Below the pieces are notes generated by a model that did not search any database, was not told where the DNA came from, and saw nothing but the letters and a program-made list of their open reading frames with translations. Source: Stenotrophomonas hibiscicola ATCC 19867 (GTDB lineage Bacteria; Pseudomonadota; Gammaproteobacteria; Xanthomonadales; Xanthomonadaceae). From it: a stretch of 64,000 nucleotides of DNA. Positions 29,275 to 38,177 of the stretch are shown piece by piece (the stretch's first letter is position 1; the number at the start of each line of letters is the position of its first letter). Location: positions 752,910 to 816,909 of the forward strand of contig NZ_KB907499.1 of the NCBI RefSeq assembly GCF_000382065.1, given 5' to 3'. The translations under genes were made by a program, and so were the position numbers.

Positions 29275-31002
29275 TCAATCCTTGGTAACGCGATTGATCT
29301 CCGCCAGGCTGGTGATCCCGGCCGCAGCCTTCTTCAACGCAGACTGCCGCAGGTCGTTCACCCCGATCTGCTGCGCCGCCTCGGCAATCTGCAGCGCGTT
29401 GCCACCGGCCAGCACGATGGTAGCGATCTCATCGGTCATCGGCATCACCTGGTAGATGCCGGTTCGGCCCTTGTAGCCCTCGGTGCACTCATCGCAGCCC
29501 ACCGCCTCGTACAGCTGGATGCCCGCATCCAGCTGCGCCTGGGTGAAACCCTCGGCCAGCAGCGCATGCTCCGGCAGGTTGGCCGGGCGCTTGCAGTTGC
29601 CGCACAACCGGCGTGCCAGGCGCTGCGCGATCACCAGCGTCACCGAGCTGGTGATGTTGTACGGCGCGATGCCCATGTTCATCAGGCGCGCGATGGTCTG
29701 CGGCGCATCGTTGGTATGCAGCGTGGAAAGCACCATGTGGCCGGTCTGCGCCGCCTTGATCGCAATCTCGGCCGTCTCCAGGTCGCGGATTTCGCCGACC
29801 ATGATGATGTCCGGATCCTGTCGCAGGAACGAGCGCAGCGCCGCAGCGAAGGTCATGCCACGCTTGTTGTTCTGCTGCACCTGGTTGACGCCGGGCAGGC
29901 GGATTTCCACCGGGTCTTCGGCGGTGGAAATGTTGCGCGTCTCGTCGTTGAGGATGCCCAGCGCGGTATACAGCGAAACGGTCTTGCCCGAACCGGTCGG
30001 GCCGGTCACCAGCACCATGCCGTAAGGCTTGTGGATCGCATCCAGGAACAGCTTCTGCTGGTCCGGCTCGTAGCCCAGTTTGTCGATGCCCAGCTTGGCC
30101 GCGCTGCCATCCAGGATACGCAGCACCACCTTTTCACCGAACAGGGTCGGCAGCGTGCTGACGCGGAAATCGATCTGCTTGGTCTTGGACAGGTTGAGCT
30201 TGATGCGACCGTCCTGTGGCACGCGCTTCTCGGCGATATCCAGCTGCGCCATCACCTTCAGGCGCGCGGCAATGCGCTGGTTCAACTTCACCGGCGCGCG
30301 CGCCACCATCTTCAATAGGCCGTCGATGCGCAGGCGCACGCGGTAATCGTCTTCGTACGGTTCGAAGTGGATGTCCGATGCGCCCTTGCGGATCGCATCG
30401 ACCAGTACCTTGTTAACGAACTTCACTACCGGGGTGTCGTCGCCCTTGGCGTCGATGCCGGCGTCGGTGCCCGCGCCTTCGTCGTCGCCCAGGCCGACAT
30501 CGAGGTTGGCCATGCCCTCGTCGTCGCCGCCCAGCGCGTCGCCGATGGTGTCATGGCTGGCGTGCCACTGTTCCAGCGTGCGGCGGATCTGGTCTTCATC
30601 CACCAGGATCGGCTCCACCACCAGGTTGGTATGGAACTTGATCTCGTCCAGCGCATGGGTCGGATTGCTGGTACCCACGAACAGCTTGCCGCCGCGTTTG
30701 AACAGCGGCAGCACGTTGTGCTTGCGCAGCAGCTCCTCGCTGACCAGGCTCATGGCGTTCTGGCTGGCGTCGAACGTGGACACGTCGAACAGCGGCATGC
30801 CGAACTCGACCGCGTTGGCGGCGGCGAGCTGCGAGGCACTGACCAGCTTGTTCTGCGCGAACCAAGTGGGCAGCGGCTGGCGTGCCGCAGCGGCCTTGGC
30901 CATCGCATCGCGGGCGGAGGCCTCGTCCAGAGCGCCGTCCTGGACCAGGCGGCGGGCCAAGCCGGTGATGCCGACGAGGTTGGCGGTGGTTACGGTGTTC
31001 AT
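29275..31002 (-). CDS. pilB: Type IV pilus assembly ATPase PilB
   Basis: Hexameric extension motor of 575 residues. N-terminal MshEN-type domain, then the secretion ATPase core: KGASDIHFEPYEDDYRVRLR, Walker A GPTGSGKT near residue 333, Walker B DIIMVGEIRD, and the His box STLHTNDAP. The tetracysteine zinc motif typical of PilB (CGNCKRP ... CDECTEGYKGR) is intact. It lies 63 bp downstream of the second pilin gene on the same strand, so it can be read from the pilin promoter. Its TGA stop is one base from a SMAG repeat. Confidence 0.96.
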   Translation of the reverse strand: MNTVTTANLVGITGLARRLVQDGALDEASARDAMAKAAAARQPLPTWFAQNKLVSASQLAAANAVEFGMPLFDVSTFDASQNAMSLVSEELLRKHNVLPLFKRGGKLFVGTSNPTHALDEIKFHTNLVVEPILVDEDQIRRTLEQWHASHDTIGDALGGDDEGMANLDVGLGDDEGAGTDAGIDAKGDDTPVVKFVNKVLVDAIRKGASDIHFEPYEDDYRVRLRIDGLLKMVARAPVKLNQRIAARLKVMAQLDIAEKRVPQDGRIKLNLSKTKQIDFRVSTLPTLFGEKVVLRILDGSAAKLGIDKLGYEPDQQKLFLDAIHKPYGMVLVTGPTGSGKTVSLYTALGILNDETRNISTAEDPVEIRLPGVNQVQQNNKRGMTFAAALRSFLRQDPDIIMVGEIRDLETAEIAIKAAQTGHMVLSTLHTNDAPQTIARLMNMGIAPYNITSSVTLVIAQRLARRLCGNCKRPANLPEHALLAEGFTQAQLDAGIQLYEAVGCDECTEGYKGRTGIYQVMPMTDEIATIVLAGGNALQIAEAAQQIGVNDLRQSALKKAAAGITSLAEINRVTKD

Positions 31003-31065
31003 GGGTGCGCTCCTACTGCACGGCAGACTACCCCAACCATAGGTAGGCCGGAATCATTAGATGCT

Positions 31066-31485
31066 TCAACCATGCGGGCAGCCTTTCGGTGCAACCTCGA
31101 CTGGCGCGCTGGTCGTACAAGCCCAAGTACCGGTGTCAGCGGCGTAGACGATGGTCACCGTCGCTGATTCCACCTTGCTGTTAACTCCTGCAGCCTTCAT
31201 GGTCGCAGTAATCACGCATGGGACGCCACCTGCCACCGCTATGCCTTCAACATATTTGCCCGCCAGGACCGCGCTGTCAGGCAGAACGCAGGAATTTGCG
31301 CCATTGTTGTTCGCAAATTGTTCGCCGACGGGTGTTTTAAGCCCGCCCAACAGGACTACAGCCTCGGACAATTGAGTGCGAGCGGTGTAGTCGTTGTATT
31401 GCGGAATCGCGATTGCCGAAAGAACGGCTATAACGGCCACGACGATCATCAACTCAATCAACGTGAAACCGGTCTGCTTGTTCAT
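31066..31485 (-). CDS. pilA: Type IV major-pilin-like protein PilA (second copy)
   Basis: Pilin of 139 residues: a six-residue leader MNKQTG, then [21 protein letters not shown] with the processed Phe+1 and Glu+5, so it is a PilD substrate. The globular part has four cysteines (SCVLPDS, VPCVIT, WACTTS, KGCPHG), giving two possible disulfides. The upstream ATG (31509) is not needed; GGGGAG lies six bases before the chosen start. It is a paralogue of the neighbouring pilin 96 bp upstream, sharing the YNDYTAR and GLKTP segments, and is separated from it by a terminator. Confidence 0.93.
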   Translation of the reverse strand: MNKQTGFTLIELMIVVAVIAVLSAIAIPQYNDYTARTQLSEAVVLLGGLKTPVGEQFANNNGANSCVLPDSAVLAGKYVEGIAVAGGVPCVITATMKAAGVNSKVESATVTIVYAADTGTWACTTSAPVEVAPKGCPHG

Positions 31486-31531
31486 GGCGCTCCCCAATGC
31501 GCAGGTCAAATGTTTGAATCGGCCTTACCCC

Positions 31532-31563
31532 AAAAAAAAGCCCCGGCAGCGCCGGGGCTTTTG
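31532..31563 (-). terminator. Terminator between the two pilin genes
   Basis: On the minus strand: stem AAGCCCCGGC/GCCGGGGCTT followed by eight T residues, 18 bases after the stop of the first pilin. It should trim most transcripts after the first pilin, so the second pilin and pilB would be expressed at a lower level by read-through or from an unseen promoter. Confidence 0.9.
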
Positions 31564-31581
31564 TGGCTGCGAAGCCCCAGC

Positions 31582-32007
31582 TTACGGAGCAGTGACGCAA
31601 GCCTTAGGCTGCACTTCAGAGGCGGCATTGGTAGAGCACGCCCAAGCGCCAGTATCCGGAGTGAAAGTCAGGGTGACAGTCTTGCCGGCAGCCTTCGCGT
31701 TGACGCCTTCTTCCTTCATGGTAGCGACGATAGTGCACGGGCTGTCACCACCAGCTTCCACCGAAGCAACATACTTGCCGGTTTCCACAGCGTTCTCCGG
31801 AACCACACAAGAGGTAGCCGGATCGGAATCCTGAGCGAAAGCTTCGGCAATCGGAGTCTTAAGACCGCTGGCCAAGGTATACGCCTCCGACATCTGGGCG
31901 CGCGCCGTGTAATCGTTGTACTGCGGAATCGCAATGGCCGCCAAAATGGCGATGATCGCAACGACGATCATCAGTTCGATAAGGGTGAAGCCCTTCTGGT
32001 TCTTCAT
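31582..32007 (-). CDS. pilA: Type IV major pilin PilA (first copy)
   Basis: Pilin of 141 residues: leader MKNQKG, then [21 protein letters not shown] with Phe+1 and Glu+5. Four cysteines (TSCVVPE, SPCTIV, WACSTN, KACVTAP) sit at positions equivalent to those of the second pilin. It is the gene nearest the sigma-54 type promoter at 32109-32123 and has its own terminator, so it is the likely major subunit. Exported and assembled by PilB/PilC after processing by PilD. Confidence 0.95.
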   Translation of the reverse strand: MKNQKGFTLIELMIVVAIIAILAAIAIPQYNDYTARAQMSEAYTLASGLKTPIAEAFAQDSDPATSCVVPENAVETGKYVASVEAGGDSPCTIVATMKEEGVNAKAAGKTVTLTFTPDTGAWACSTNAASEVQPKACVTAP

Positions 32008-32108
32008 TTGTTACATCCCCAAGATAGTGATGGTTGATGATCAGCGCATCAGGATCTTCCGACCCATAGGCCGGGTGAGCGGGTCCTGTGCCCTGCGGGT
32101 GGATCAAC

Positions 32109-32123
32109 GCAGGTTGCGTGCCA
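32109..32123 (-). promoter_or_regulatory. Sigma-54 type promoter upstream of pilA
   Basis: On the minus strand TGGCACGCAACCTGC: the GG and GC dinucleotides are exactly 10 nt apart, as sigma-54 requires, and TGGCACG matches the -24 consensus fully. It lies 100 bases upstream of the first pilin. PilS/PilR-controlled sigma-54 transcription of pilin is established in P. aeruginosa; the pilSR genes 3-6 kb away agree. The gap 32008-32365 contains no other gene. Confidence 0.75.
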
Positions 32124-32365
32124 ACTCTGGCACGCCTCCCCCTGAATTTCCCCATGCCCATGATGGCATCAATTTCACGGATGGGAACCCCCCGTGTGCG
32201 AATCTGCGATGGACGCGGCAATGTGACGCAGCGCGTCACCTTTCGTCTCCGCTGGTCAAGAACTCTGCGCAGGGTTGTGCTGGCACACTCCCCGGACGGC
32301 CCTGAACCGGCTACCATCGCTGGTCATGATGCCCGCCTGGGGATGGCGGGCCTTGGGGAGCCAAC

Positions 32366-33625
32366 ATGTCTGTCAGTCGCAGTGCGATCAAGAAAGAGCC
32401 CGTGGCCCGCACGACCACGGAACTGCAACCGTTTGTATGGGAGGGGACCGACAAGCGGGGTATCAAGATGAAGGGCGAGCAGGTCGCCAAGAACGCAAAC
32501 CTGCTGCGCGCAGAGCTACGGCGTCAGGGCATTAATCCCGGTACGGTAAAGCCCAAGCCCAAGCCAATGTTCGGGGCAGCCGGCAGCAAAGTTTCACCGA
32601 AGGACATTGCCTTCTTCAGCCGTCAGATGGCGACGATGATGAAGTCTGGTGTACCGATCGTCTCGGCGCTGGACATCATTGCCAGCGGGCACAAGAACCC
32701 GCGCATGAAGAAGATGGTGGACGGGATCCGTGCCGATATCGAGGGCGGTTCCTCCCTATATGAGGCCGTCAGCAAGTATCCCGTGCAGTTCGATGAGCTT
32801 TACCGGAACCTGGTCCGGGCTGGTGAAGGCGCGGGTGTGCTGGAAACGGTGCTGGACACCGTCGCCACCTACAAGGAAAACATCGAAGCGCTGAAGGGCA
32901 AGATCAGAAAGGCGCTGTTCTACCCAGCCATGGTGGTGGTCGTTGCGCTGCTGGTCAGTGCCATCATGCTGATCTTCGTCGTACCCCAGTTCGAAGAAGT
33001 GTTCCGCGGCTTCGGCGCGGAGCTGCCTGCATTTACCCAGATGATCGTGAACCTGTCACGTTTCATGGTTTCGTGGTGGTGGCTGATGGCGACCGTGGCG
33101 ATTGGCAGCATCGTGGCGTTCACCATGGCCTACAAACGATCACCCAAGATGCAGCACACCATGGACCGACTGATCCTGAAGGTGCCAGTGATCGGCCAGA
33201 TCATGCACAACAGCTCGATTGCCCGGTTCGCCCGGACTACGGCAGTGACTTTCAAGGCCGGCGTGCCGCTGGTGGAAGCACTCGGAATCGTCGCTGGCGC
33301 GACCGGCAACAAGGTCTACGAGGAATCCGTGCTGCGCATGCGTGACGACGTGTCGGTGGGCTATCCGGTCAACATGGCGATGAAGCAGACCGCCCTGTTC
33401 CCGCACATGGTCATCCAGATGACCGGTATCGGTGAAGAAGCGGGCGCACTGGATTCGATGCTGTTCAAGGTGGCCGAGTATTATGAGCAGGAGGTCAACA
33501 ATGCCGTTGACGCCTTGAGCAGCCTGCTCGAACCGATGATCATGGTCTTCATCGGTGTCGTCGTTGGCGGTATGGTCATCGGCATGTATCTGCCCATCTT
33601 CAAACTCGGCGCCGTCGTCGGCTAA
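32366..33625 (+). CDS. pilC: Type IV pilus inner-membrane platform protein PilC
   Basis: Protein of 419 residues with two GspF-type domains, each starting with a cytoplasmic helical bundle (FFSRQMATMMKSGVPIVSALD; FARTTAVTFKAGVPLVEALG), and three membrane helices (about 190-215, 240-260 and 390-415). It couples the PilB/PilT motors to the growing pilus. Divergent from the pilins. GGGGAG precedes the ATG. Length is close to the P. aeruginosa protein (406). Confidence 0.96.
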   Translation: MSVSRSAIKKEPVARTTTELQPFVWEGTDKRGIKMKGEQVAKNANLLRAELRRQGINPGTVKPKPKPMFGAAGSKVSPKDIAFFSRQMATMMKSGVPIVSALDIIASGHKNPRMKKMVDGIRADIEGGSSLYEAVSKYPVQFDELYRNLVRAGEGAGVLETVLDTVATYKENIEALKGKIRKALFYPAMVVVVALLVSAIMLIFVVPQFEEVFRGFGAELPAFTQMIVNLSRFMVSWWWLMATVAIGSIVAFTMAYKRSPKMQHTMDRLILKVPVIGQIMHNSSIARFARTTAVTFKAGVPLVEALGIVAGATGNKVYEESVLRMRDDVSVGYPVNMAMKQTALFPHMVIQMTGIGEEAGALDSMLFKVAEYYEQEVNNAVDALSSLLEPMIMVFIGVVVGGMVIGMYLPIFKLGAVVG

Positions 33626-33633
33626 AGGTATCA

Positions 33634-34497
33634 ATGGCATTTCTCGACCAGCATCCCGGCCTCGGCTACCCCGCCGCGGCCGCCCTGGGACTGCTGCTGG
33701 GCAGTTTCCTGAACGTGGTCATCCTGCGCCTGCCCAAGCGGCTGGAGTGGCAGTGGAAGCGCGATGCGCGCGAAGTCCTGGAGGAACCGGACTTCTATGA
33801 GCCCCCCCCACCGGGGATCGTGGTGGAGCCGTCGCACTGCCCGCACTGCAAGCACAAGCTGAGCTGGTACGAGAACATCCCGCTGTTCAGCTGGATCATC
33901 CAGGGCGGCAAGTGCCGCCACTGCAAGGCGCCGATCTCGCTGCAGTACCCGCTGGTGGAGGCGCTGACCTCGGTGCTGGTGCTGGCTTGCGTCTGGCAGT
34001 TCGGCTTCGGCTGGCAGGGCTTCGGCGCCATCGTGCTGACCTGCTTCCTGATCGCCCTGTCCGGCATCGACCTGCGCACCCAGCTGCTGCCCGATCAGTT
34101 GACCCTGCCACTGATGTGGCTGGGCCTGATAGGCAACATCGACAACCTGTACATGCCGGCAAAGCCTGCATTGGTCGGCGCGGCGGTGGGCTACCTGTCG
34201 CTGTGGATGGTCTGGTGGCTGTTCAAGCAGCTGACCGGCAAGGAAGGCATGGGCCACGGTGATTTCAAGCTGCTGGCCGCGCTCGGCGCCTGGTGCGGGC
34301 TGAAGGGCATTCTGCCGATCATCCTGCTGTCGTCGGTGCTGGGCGCCATCCTCGGCTCGATCTGGCTGTACAGCCGGGGCCGTGACCGCGCCACGCCCAT
34401 TCCCTTCGGGCCGTATCTGGCCATCGCCGGCTGGCTGTACTTCATGTGGGGCGCACCGCTGGTGGATCAGTACCTGATGATGAGCGGGCTGCGCTGA
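33634..34497 (+). CDS. pilD: Prepilin peptidase / N-methyltransferase PilD
   Basis: Aspartic membrane protease of 287 residues that cleaves prepilins (and type II pseudopilins) and methylates the new N terminus. Two CxxC pairs (CPHC near residue 69 and CRHC near 93) form the zinc-binding cytoplasmic loop. Catalytic Asp residues are expected in GIDLRTQLLPD (about 145) and GHGDFKLLAALGAW (about 208). Starts 8 bp after pilC. Confidence 0.96.
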   Translation: MAFLDQHPGLGYPAAAALGLLLGSFLNVVILRLPKRLEWQWKRDAREVLEEPDFYEPPPPGIVVEPSHCPHCKHKLSWYENIPLFSWIIQGGKCRHCKAPISLQYPLVEALTSVLVLACVWQFGFGWQGFGAIVLTCFLIALSGIDLRTQLLPDQLTLPLMWLGLIGNIDNLYMPAKPALVGAAVGYLSLWMVWWLFKQLTGKEGMGHGDFKLLAALGAWCGLKGILPIILLSSVLGAILGSIWLYSRGRDRATPIPFGPYLAIAGWLYFMWGAPLVDQYLMMSGLR

Positions 34498-34508
34498 GGG
34501 GAGTCCCC

Positions 34509-35120
34509 ATGAGCCGCTATGTGGTTGGCCTGACCGGGGGCATCGCCTCCGGCAAGAGCGAAGTGACCCGGCGCTTCGAGGCGCTGGGCATTGTGGTGGC
34601 CGATGCCGATCTGGCCGCACGGGCCGTGGTGGCCGCCGGCAGCCCGGCGCTGGCCCGCATCGCCGAGCGCTTCGGCGCCGACATGCTGCTGGCCGATGGC
34701 AGCCTGGACCGGGGGCGCCTGCGCGCCCACGTGTTCGCCGACCCGGCCGAGCGGACGGCGCTGGAAGCGATCACCCACCCGGCCATCCGCCTGCTGATGC
34801 AGCAGCAGTGCGAGCAGGCTGAGAGCCCCTATGCGGTTGCCGCCATTCCGCTGCTGACCGAGGTGGGTGGGCGGAAGGCCTACCCATGGCTGGACCGGGT
34901 GCTGCTGGTGGACGCGCCGGAGGCCGTGCAGCATGCCCGGCTGATGCAGCGCGATGGCATTGATGCTGCGCTGGCCGACCGGATGATTGCTGCGCAGGCC
35001 AGCCGCGCGCAGCGGTTGGCGCTGGCCGATGACGTGGTGGTCAATGATGGGCAGCCGGAGGACCTGCAGGTGCAGGTGGAACAGCTGCACGCGCGGTATC
35101 TGAAGTTGGCCGGGGGGTGA
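34509..35120 (+). CDS. coaE: Dephospho-CoA kinase CoaE
   Basis: P-loop kinase of 203 residues doing the last step of CoA synthesis: phosphorylation of the 3'-hydroxyl of dephospho-CoA. P-loop GLTGGIASGKS at residues 7-17, the DADLAAR substrate segment, and a lid region with HARLMQRDG. Follows pilD by 11 bp; pilB-pilC-pilD-coaE proximity is usual in gammaproteobacteria. Confidence 0.96.
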   Translation: MSRYVVGLTGGIASGKSEVTRRFEALGIVVADADLAARAVVAAGSPALARIAERFGADMLLADGSLDRGRLRAHVFADPAERTALEAITHPAIRLLMQQQCEQAESPYAVAAIPLLTEVGGRKAYPWLDRVLLVDAPEAVQHARLMQRDGIDAALADRMIAAQASRAQRLALADDVVVNDGQPEDLQVQVEQLHARYLKLAGG

Positions 35121-35125
35121 GGCCG

Positions 35126-35284
35126 GGTTGCCGGCCAGCGGCCCGCGCTACCGAAGCGTATCCACGCGTGGCGTGGATCTGGGGATCTGCTGTAGAGCCG
35201 AGCCGATGCTCGGCTGCGACCATCAAGCCGAGCATCGGCTCGGCTCTACAAAACGCTCTGCATCCACGCGTGGCGTGGATCTAC
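35126..35284. repeat. Cluster of SMAG repeats after coaE
   Basis: Units at 35126-35151 (degenerate GCCGGCC type), 35160-35180 (headless ATCCACGCG type), 35192-35216 and 35226-35249 (an inverted dimer of the GAGCCGAGC type), and 35262-35284 (ATCCACGCG type, ends CTAC). The last unit's CTA forms the TAG stop of the minus-strand gene that follows. Confidence 0.9.
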
Positions 35285-35667
35285 TCCAGCTGCAGGCGGG
35301 CGTAGCGGGCCAGTTCGCGGGCGCCGAGCAGCAGGCCGTCGACGACATCGGGATTGAGTTGCTGGCGGGCACCGCCCTGCTCCCGCGCGATTTCGGCGGC
35401 GTGCAGTAGCTGGATCAGGGTGTTCAGACCGGCAAGCGTGCGGCTGAGGCCGGCCATCGTGGCGGCCTGCGCTGGGCTGGCCCCCTGCACGTCCAGCCGC
35501 TGGCCGTCGGCGGCGTCGCGGCCATCCATGCGCGCCAGCAGGGCGGGCAGCAGGTCCTTGGGGTCATCCAGCAGCACTTCGACACGCTCGGCGACGTCGG
35601 CAGGCAGCAGGTGGGCCGCATCGCCGATCAGGGCGTGCAGCTGGGGGAACAGCGGGCGGGTGGACAT
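35281..35667 (-). CDS. Small hypothetical helical protein
   Basis: Protein of 128 residues, not assigned to a family. It is predicted helical, without signal peptide or membrane segment. The second half, TLAGLNTLIQLLHAAEIAREQG...LNPDVVDGLLLGARELARYARLQLE, has the heptad-like Leu/Ala spacing of a helical hairpin. That resembles small proteins of the DUF3077/DUF6124 kind in pseudomonads, but this is an impression only. GAGGAG lies seven bases before the ATG at 35667. A longer in-frame reading to 35838 covers a leader that I judge non-coding. The TAG stop comes from a SMAG repeat. Confidence 0.65.
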   Translation of the reverse strand: MSTRPLFPQLHALIGDAAHLLPADVAERVEVLLDDPKDLLPALLARMDGRDAADGQRLDVQGASPAQAATMAGLSRTLAGLNTLIQLLHAAEIAREQGGARQQLNPDVVDGLLLGARELARYARLQLE

Positions 35668-36161
35668 GGTGGAGCTCCTCGCAGTCGGCAGGCCACCTGC
35701 AGATGCAAGGTGGCGGACGGTGCGGGTTGGCGTACCGGAGACCCAACAACTCAAAAGCGAAGGAAAAAGACTCCAGCGGATTCTGGCGAATCCCCACGCA
35801 CCGTCCGCCAAAGCCAGGGCAGACGATGCATTTTCCATGATGAGCTAGAGCACATCCGGAGCTTTTGATTTGTTGGTTTTTTTCAGGACGCCAATCCCGG
35901 CCAAGGCACCTGCCCCGGCCAGGTCATCAGGCCATCGCCGCGCACGGCAATCTGTAAGGAAATTCTCAAGTGCGGCGCGGGCTTGCCAATGCGTGCACTG
36001 GAACACGCGCGGGGCGCGGCAGCGATCACGGTGGTGTCGCGTTGGGCCTGATGCCTGATCATCGCGCGAGGGTAATTCAGTGGCACAAGCGACACAGAGC
36101 GCGATGCAAGGTCGGCAGGGTCCGTGCCGACCAAGGTCGGCACCCACCAAAGCAGGGGCCC
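35668..36161. other. 494-bp non-coding region with possible structured leader
   Basis: The part nearest the small gene (35690-35830, minus strand) contains a hairpin CCACCTTGCA/TGCAGGTGG, the string CCGGTACGCCAACCC, and an unusually T-rich stretch for this genome. I recall similar CGGTACGCCAACCC strings upstream of small helical-protein genes in pseudomonads, so a structured or regulatory leader is possible. A GTGCCGACC/GGTCGGCAC palindrome with CCCACC tail is at 36124-36148. Open frames here (for example 35845-36252) have no protein character. Confidence 0.4.
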
Positions 36162-37529
36162 TTACAACGGCTTCGGCGAGAACGTCAGGGTGGCGATCAC
36201 GCCACGCTCGCCACCGGGGCGCACGCTGACCTGCCAGCCGTACAGATCGCACAGGCGGCTGACGATCGACAAGCCGATGCCGCCGCCCTGCGAATGGCCA
36301 GCATGCGTGCCGCGGTAGCCACGCTGGAACAGCTTGGCGGCATCTTCCTCGCTCAGGCCCGGGCCACTGTCGGTCACCGAGACCGAATTGGCGCCGACGA
36401 ACACGCGCACCTCGCCGTCCTGCGAGTACTTCACCGCATTGCCGATCAGGTTGCCCAGTGCCACCGACAGCGCCGCCTCGGGCGCGTCGATCACTAGGTT
36501 GCGCTCACCTTCGAGCACCAGCTCCAGCGGCTTGCCGCCCAGCTGCGCACGGTGCGCATCCAGCAGCTGCTCGGCTACGCGGGCCACGTTGCTGGTGCCC
36601 TGACCGCGTTCGTTGCGCGACAGCAGCAGCAACGCGCCGATCAGATCGCTGCACTGCTGTTCGGCACGCTGGATGCGCTGCAGGCGCTGCAGCACCTTTT
36701 CGTCCAGGCCGGGCCGGGTCAGCAGCAGCTCGGTGGCACCCCGGATCACCGCCAGCGGCGTGCGCAGCTCATGGCTGACGTCGGCATTGAACTCACGGTC
36801 GCGCTGCACAACTTCGGTCAGCCGCGAGGAATAGTCGTCCAGTGCCTGTGCCAGCTGCCCCACTTCGTCATCGGGGAAACGCGGCGCCAGCGGCTCAGGG
36901 TCACTGGTACCACCACGGTAGGCGCGCAACCGTGCGGCCAGGTCCGATACCGGCTTCATCACCTTCGAGGCCGACCACCAGCCCAGCACCAGTGACAGCA
37001 GGCTGAACACCAGCACCGACAGCACCAGCGCGCGGTTGAGCTGCTTGCCGCCGCGCACGCTGTCGGTCATGTCATAGGCGAGGAAGAACCAGGCGTCCGG
37101 CGTCTTGCGCACGGCCAGCTTGTAGGAGTACGGCTCGCCGTGCTCATCACCGCTGACGCTGTGGATGCCATCGGAGAAGCCCGCCCACTGCGCGCGTTCT
37201 TCGCGCACCCGGTCGAACTTGTCCTTCGAATAGGCATAAGCCCTGATCTGCAGCACCGGTGCATCCGGGTTATGCCCGGGGTGCTCGTAATAGCGGCGCG
37301 CATACTCGTCGATGTTTCGGTTCATCAGCTCTTCCACCAGCTGGTTTTCCACGCGCAGGCGGGCCCAGTTGGTGGCGAACGCGAACAGTGTTGTCAGGCA
37401 GAAGCCCAACAACACGAACGAAACGATGATGCGGCTGCGCAGGCGCCGCCGATACGGCGTGCGCCGGCGCTCCCCCTTGCTTGCCACCGAATCAGGCTTC
37501 CGGGGTGGCGATGCGGTATCCGATGCCAT
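36162..37529 (-). CDS. Two-component sensor histidine kinase
   Basis: Protein of 455 residues. Basic N terminus, membrane helix about 33-53, periplasmic loop to about 165 with an acidic patch, second helix about 168-190, and a HAMP-like linker. HisKA follows with the phospho-His in DVSHELRTPLAVIRG near residue 251, then HATPase motifs (GNLIGNAVKYS, VTDSGPGLSEED, GGGIGLSIV). The signal is unknown. Its start overlaps the response-regulator gene by 38 bp, so the two form one unit. The pair resembles the RaxR/RaxH system of Xanthomonas from memory; that name is not verified here. Confidence 0.9.
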   Translation of the reverse strand: MASDTASPPRKPDSVASKGERRRTPYRRRLRSRIIVSFVLLGFCLTTLFAFATNWARLRVENQLVEELMNRNIDEYARRYYEHPGHNPDAPVLQIRAYAYSKDKFDRVREERAQWAGFSDGIHSVSGDEHGEPYSYKLAVRKTPDAWFFLAYDMTDSVRGGKQLNRALVLSVLVFSLLSLVLGWWSASKVMKPVSDLAARLRAYRGGTSDPEPLAPRFPDDEVGQLAQALDDYSSRLTEVVQRDREFNADVSHELRTPLAVIRGATELLLTRPGLDEKVLQRLQRIQRAEQQCSDLIGALLLLSRNERGQGTSNVARVAEQLLDAHRAQLGGKPLELVLEGERNLVIDAPEAALSVALGNLIGNAVKYSQDGEVRVFVGANSVSVTDSGPGLSEEDAAKLFQRGYRGTHAGHSQGGGIGLSIVSRLCDLYGWQVSVRPGGERGVIATLTFSPKPL

Positions 37530-38175
37530 GGCGGGTCTGGATCAGCGGCACTTCAAACGGCTTGTCGACCACCGCACGCAGGCCGTGGATGTGCACGCGC
37601 AGGGAATCCGAATCGGGCAGTTCTTCGCCCCACACGCGGGTTTCCAGTTCCTGGCGGGTCACCACGGCCGGGGCCGCTTCCATCAGCGCCTGCAGGATCT
37701 TCAGTGCAGTCGGGTTGAGCTGCAGCAGCTTGCCCTGGCGGCGCACTTCCAGCGTATCCAGGTTGTATTCCAGATCGCCGGTTTCCAGCACGCGGGTCTG
37801 CACGCCCTTGCCGCGTCGCGACAGGGCGTTCAGACGCACTTCCACTTCCTGCAGCGCGAACGGCTTGATCAGGTAGTCGTCCGCGCCGGAATCGAAGCCG
37901 GCCAGCTTGTTGTCCAGCGAGTCGCGGGCGGTGAGCATCAGTACCGGGGTCTGCTTGCGCGCTTCGTTGCGCAGCTTGCGGCAGACCTCGATGCCGTCCA
38001 TGCCTGGCAGGTTGAGATCCAGCACGATCGCGTCGAACTCGTGCACCACGGCCAGGTGCAGACCGGTAACCCCGTCAGCCGCGAAGTCCACGGTGTGGCC
38101 CCGGTCCTCCAGGTAGTCGCCCAGGTTGGCCGCAATGTCGCTGTTGTCTTCGATTACCAGGATTCTCACTGTCAC
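37492..38175 (-). CDS. OmpR/PhoB-family response regulator
   Basis: Regulator of 227 residues: a receiver domain with phospho-acceptor Asp in AIVLDLNLPGMDG near residue 52 and the conserved Lys in DYLIKPFA near 103, and a C-terminal winged helix (about 130-225, ending TRHGIGYRIATPEA). It should bind DNA when phosphorylated by the kinase encoded just downstream. Two bases separate its start from the stop of the exported protein gene upstream, so the two-component genes are probably co-transcribed with it. Confidence 0.92.
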   Translation of the reverse strand: MTVRILVIEDNSDIAANLGDYLEDRGHTVDFAADGVTGLHLAVVHEFDAIVLDLNLPGMDGIEVCRKLRNEARKQTPVLMLTARDSLDNKLAGFDSGADDYLIKPFALQEVEVRLNALSRRGKGVQTRVLETGDLEYNLDTLEVRRQGKLLQLNPTALKILQALMEAAPAVVTRQELETRVWGEELPDSDSLRVHIHGLRAVVDKPFEVPLIQTRHGIGYRIATPEA

Positions 38176-38177
38176 CT

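Noticed and set aside
35845..36252. 135-codon minus-strand frame between the small hypothetical gene and the sensor kinase
   Set aside because: Runs through a repeat palindrome and into the kinase 3' end; no conserved features, no ribosome-binding site.
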